Below are positions 62,442-64,000 of a DNA stretch of 64,000 bases, one piece after another (the stretch's first letter is position 1; each line of letters opens with the position of its first letter). The notes beneath the pieces are model-generated. The model had not been told where the DNA came from and ran no database searches. It saw only the letters and a list, made by a program, of their open reading frames with translations. A program made the position numbers and the translations under genes. The stretch comes from Roseomonas sp. KE2513 (GTDB taxonomy: Bacteria > Pseudomonadota > Alphaproteobacteria > Acetobacterales > Acetobacteraceae). The stretch spans positions 1 through 64,000 of the forward strand of contig NZ_RCVR01000027.1 of the NCBI RefSeq assembly GCF_016107305.1, written 5' to 3'.

Positions 62442-63206
62442 TTAGCCCCCAATCCCGCGGAAGGCAGGCGTCCCGGAAGCCGGGTCGAGCTCGAGCGAGG
62501 TGCTGAGCACGCCGACGACCGTGCCGTCGGCCGCGCGCAGCGGCGCCTTCGTGGTCAGCAGGACGGAGTGGTCCTCCGCGACCTCCCAGAATGCAGCGAC
62601 GCGCCGGCCGGTTTCCAGCACCGCGCGGTCCTTGGCTCGGCTGAGCGCGGCGCGCTCCCCACTCAGCAGCCTGGCCATGTCCTGCCCGACCAGCTCCGCA
62701 GCGGACCGTCCGAGATGCCCGGCCATGCGCGCGTTCACGAAGAGGCAGCGTCCGTCGCGGTCGGTCGCGGCGACGAGCGCGGGCAGGTCGTCGATGACCG
62801 GCGCCACCACCGGCCGCGGCGCGGCGGCGGCTGGTGCAAGGGCCAGCAGGTTGCGCGCCCGCGCGACGAACTCGAAGTGGTCCACCGGGCTCTGCAGGAA
62901 GTCCGTGGCGCCGGCCTCCATTGCCGCCTGCCGAAAGCCGCGATCGTCATAGGCGGTGACCACCAGCACGGGGGCGGCTGTGCCGGTGCGCAGCCCGCGG
63001 AAGCGGCGCGTGAACTCCGCGCCGTCCATCTCCGGCATCGAATAGTCGGTGATGACGAGGTCCACCGCGTTGCTCTCGAGCCACTCGAGCGCGTCGAGGG
63101 GGTTGGCGAAGCTCTCGACGATGACGTCGTCCGCGATCAGCCCGGCCAGGCGGGTGAAGATCGAGCGGTTGGTGGCGCGGTCGTCCAGGATGAGGATCAG
63201 GGGCAT
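62442..63206 (-). CDS. Receiver-PAS protein in the RpfG position
   Basis: A 254-aa protein: receiver domain (1-120) with acidic residues in ILILDDRATN, phospho-Asp54 (LVITDYSMPEMDG) and Thr in VVTAYDD, then a PAS domain (about 130-240; LVAATDRDGRCLFVNARMAG). The switch Lys of receivers is replaced: DFLQSPVDHFEF has Ser where Lys is usual. The N-terminal receiver looks like that of RpfG-type regulators (ESFANPLDALEWLES), but no HD-GYP domain follows, so it cannot itself degrade cyclic di-GMP. It lies 5 bp before rpfC and 22 bp after the HWE kinase gene, forming one operon. Confidence 0.85.
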   Translation of the reverse strand: MPLILILDDRATNRSIFTRLAGLIADDVIVESFANPLDALEWLESNAVDLVITDYSMPEMDGAEFTRRFRGLRTGTAAPVLVVTAYDDRGFRQAAMEAGATDFLQSPVDHFEFVARARNLLALAPAAAAPRPVVAPVIDDLPALVAATDRDGRCLFVNARMAGHLGRSAAELVGQDMARLLSGERAALSRAKDRAVLETGRRVAAFWEVAEDHSVLLTTKAPLRAADGTVVGVLSTSLELDPASGTPAFRGIGG

Positions 63207-63228
63207 GGCGCGGACTCCTGTGCCGCTG

Positions 63229-64000
63229 TCAGGGCTGCGCCGGGCCGGGCAGCGGGAAGTCGATGCGGCACTCCAGCCCCGCCGCCGACCAGTGCTGGGT
63301 CAGGTGCCCGCCGAGCTGGTTCTGCACCGTCGTTTGCAGGACGCGCGATCCGAAGCCGCAGCGCGTCGGCTGGGGCAGGGGGGGAGGGCCGCCCGATTCC
63401 TGCCAGAGCAGGTGCAGCCGGCGTGCGGCGTTCCCCTCGGCCTCCTGTGTCACCGACCACTCGATCTGCACCACGCCGCCCGACACGGAAAGGGCGCCGT
63501 GCTTCACGGCATTGGTCGCCAGCTCGTGCACGGCCATCGAGAGGGGCTGGGCGATGATCGGCGGGACCATCAGGGTCGGGCTCGGGATGACCACGGTCGG
63601 CCCGGCACCGCCGCTCGTCAGGAAGGGCGCCAGCTCGCCCTCGAGCAGCGTCCGCAGGTCGGCGCCGGACCAGCCGCTCTGCGTCAGCAGCGTCTGCGCG
63701 CGTGCCAGTGCGGCGACGCGGCCCTCCACCGCCCGCACATAGGTCGCCTGGTCGGGCGCGCGCGTCAGGCGCAGGATGGCCTGGACCACGGTCAGCGCGT
63801 TCTTCGCGCGGTGGTCCACCTCCCGGATGAGGAGCGTCTGGCGCATCTCGGCTTCCTTGCGCGCGGTCGTGTCCAGATGCATCCCGACGATGGAGCCGCG
63901 GCTGCCCGCCGGGCCAGGCATCCGCCGGCCGCGGCCGTAGAGCCAGCGCGTCTCCTCCCCCCCGTCGCGTGTGCGGCGGCGGATGCGGAACTCGGCCTCG
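63229..64000 (-). CDS. HWE/HisKA_2-type sensor histidine kinase, 5' part outside window
   Basis: At least 257 C-terminal codons are visible; the start lies beyond the right edge. The visible N-terminal part is the end of a PAS domain (EAEFRIRRRTRDGGEETRWL, then GIVGMHLDTTARKEAE-like PAC segment). The kinase core follows, with phospho-His in IREVDHRAKNALTVVQAI and N-box AVHELATNAVKHGAL. GFGSRVLQTTVQNQLGGHLT is the family's G-box region. It is the upstream member of the operon leading to the receiver-PAS protein and the RpfC-like kinase. Confidence 0.87.
   Translation of the reverse strand, partial: EAEFRIRRRTRDGGEETRWLYGRGRRMPGPAGSRGSIVGMHLDTTARKEAEMRQTLLIREVDHRAKNALTVVQAILRLTRAPDQATYVRAVEGRVAALARAQTLLTQSGWSGADLRTLLEGELAPFLTSGGAGPTVVIPSPTLMVPPIIAQPLSMAVHELATNAVKHGALSVSGGVVQIEWSVTQEAEGNAARRLHLLWQESGGPPPLPQPTRCGFGSRVLQTTVQNQLGGHLTQHWSAAGLECRIDFPLPGPAQP

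Noticed and set aside
1-64000. Mobile elements, CRISPR arrays or attachment sites
   Set aside because: No transposase, integrase, terminal repeats, evenly spaced repeats or tRNA gene was found; repeated sequences seen are short operator-like boxes or Bug paralogy.

Overview
The window is GC-rich, densely packed bacterial chromosome with short intergenic gaps and many 1-8 bp start/stop overlaps. The codon bias, the large number of Bug/TctC periplasmic receptors, the HWE-family sensor kinases and the gene content point to an alphaproteobacterium, most likely an Acetobacteraceae member of the Roseomonas type; this is inference, because no rRNA or marker gene is present. No transposase, integrase, tRNA, rRNA or CRISPR array was seen. 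It reads as a chromosomal catabolic and signalling region rather than a mobile island.

Layout. (1) 1-8769: a LysR regulator with two HTH domains faces an aromatic-acid locus: an isochorismatase-like hydrolase, a single-chain gallate-type extradiol dioxygenase, a complete Liv-type ABC importer and a creatininase-family amidohydrolase. A near-identical 17-bp box precedes the first two genes. (2) 8939-16191: an HWE sensor kinase broken by a one-base frameshift with its receiver protein, followed by single housekeeping or accessory enzymes (LLM flavin enzyme, alpha/beta hydrolase, Nudix, LOG, class I glutamine amidotransferase). (3) 16402-24341, minus strand: one operon of an IclR regulator, two uncharacterised proteins (567 and 252 aa), an M19 dipeptidase and a polyamine/opine-type ABC importer. 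(4) 24735-34655: FAD aromatic monooxygenase, acyl-CoA ligase, crotonase, two Bug receptors, a cysteine-less thiolase-like protein with its DUF35 partner, a 3-hydroxyacyl-CoA dehydrogenase and an IclR regulator, a CoA-dependent degradation module. (5) 34751-48010: further Bug receptors, a flavin reductase-like protein, and a long minus-strand run holding UbiD, an orphan molybdopterin hydroxylase subunit, a crotonase, a TPP enzyme and a ketopantoate-reductase-like protein. (6) 48011-48607: a gene-free stretch with a symmetric divergent promoter and a candidate small RNA. (7) 48608-58515: GntR regulator and a sugar-acid operon (PdxA-like, TctCBA, GarR-like, IlvD/Edd dehydratase, homoserine-dehydrogenase-like/SAF protein, 2-keto-3-deoxyarabonate-type dehydratase). 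(8) 59106-64000: a DSF-type quorum-sensing locus: rpfF convergent with an rpfC-like hybrid kinase, which is preceded by a receiver-PAS protein where an RpfG would be expected and by an HWE kinase running off the window.

The most interesting items are the rpfF/rpfC locus with a REC-PAS protein in the RpfG position and a sequesterable rpfF ribosome-binding site; the recurring ACGAAT-N3-ATTCGT-like palindrome in front of the CoA, Bug and UbiD operons; the dipeptidase/ABC operon with two uncharacterised proteins; and the candidate sRNA at about 48.3-48.5 kb. Eight Bug receptors occur here with only one TctAB membrane pair.
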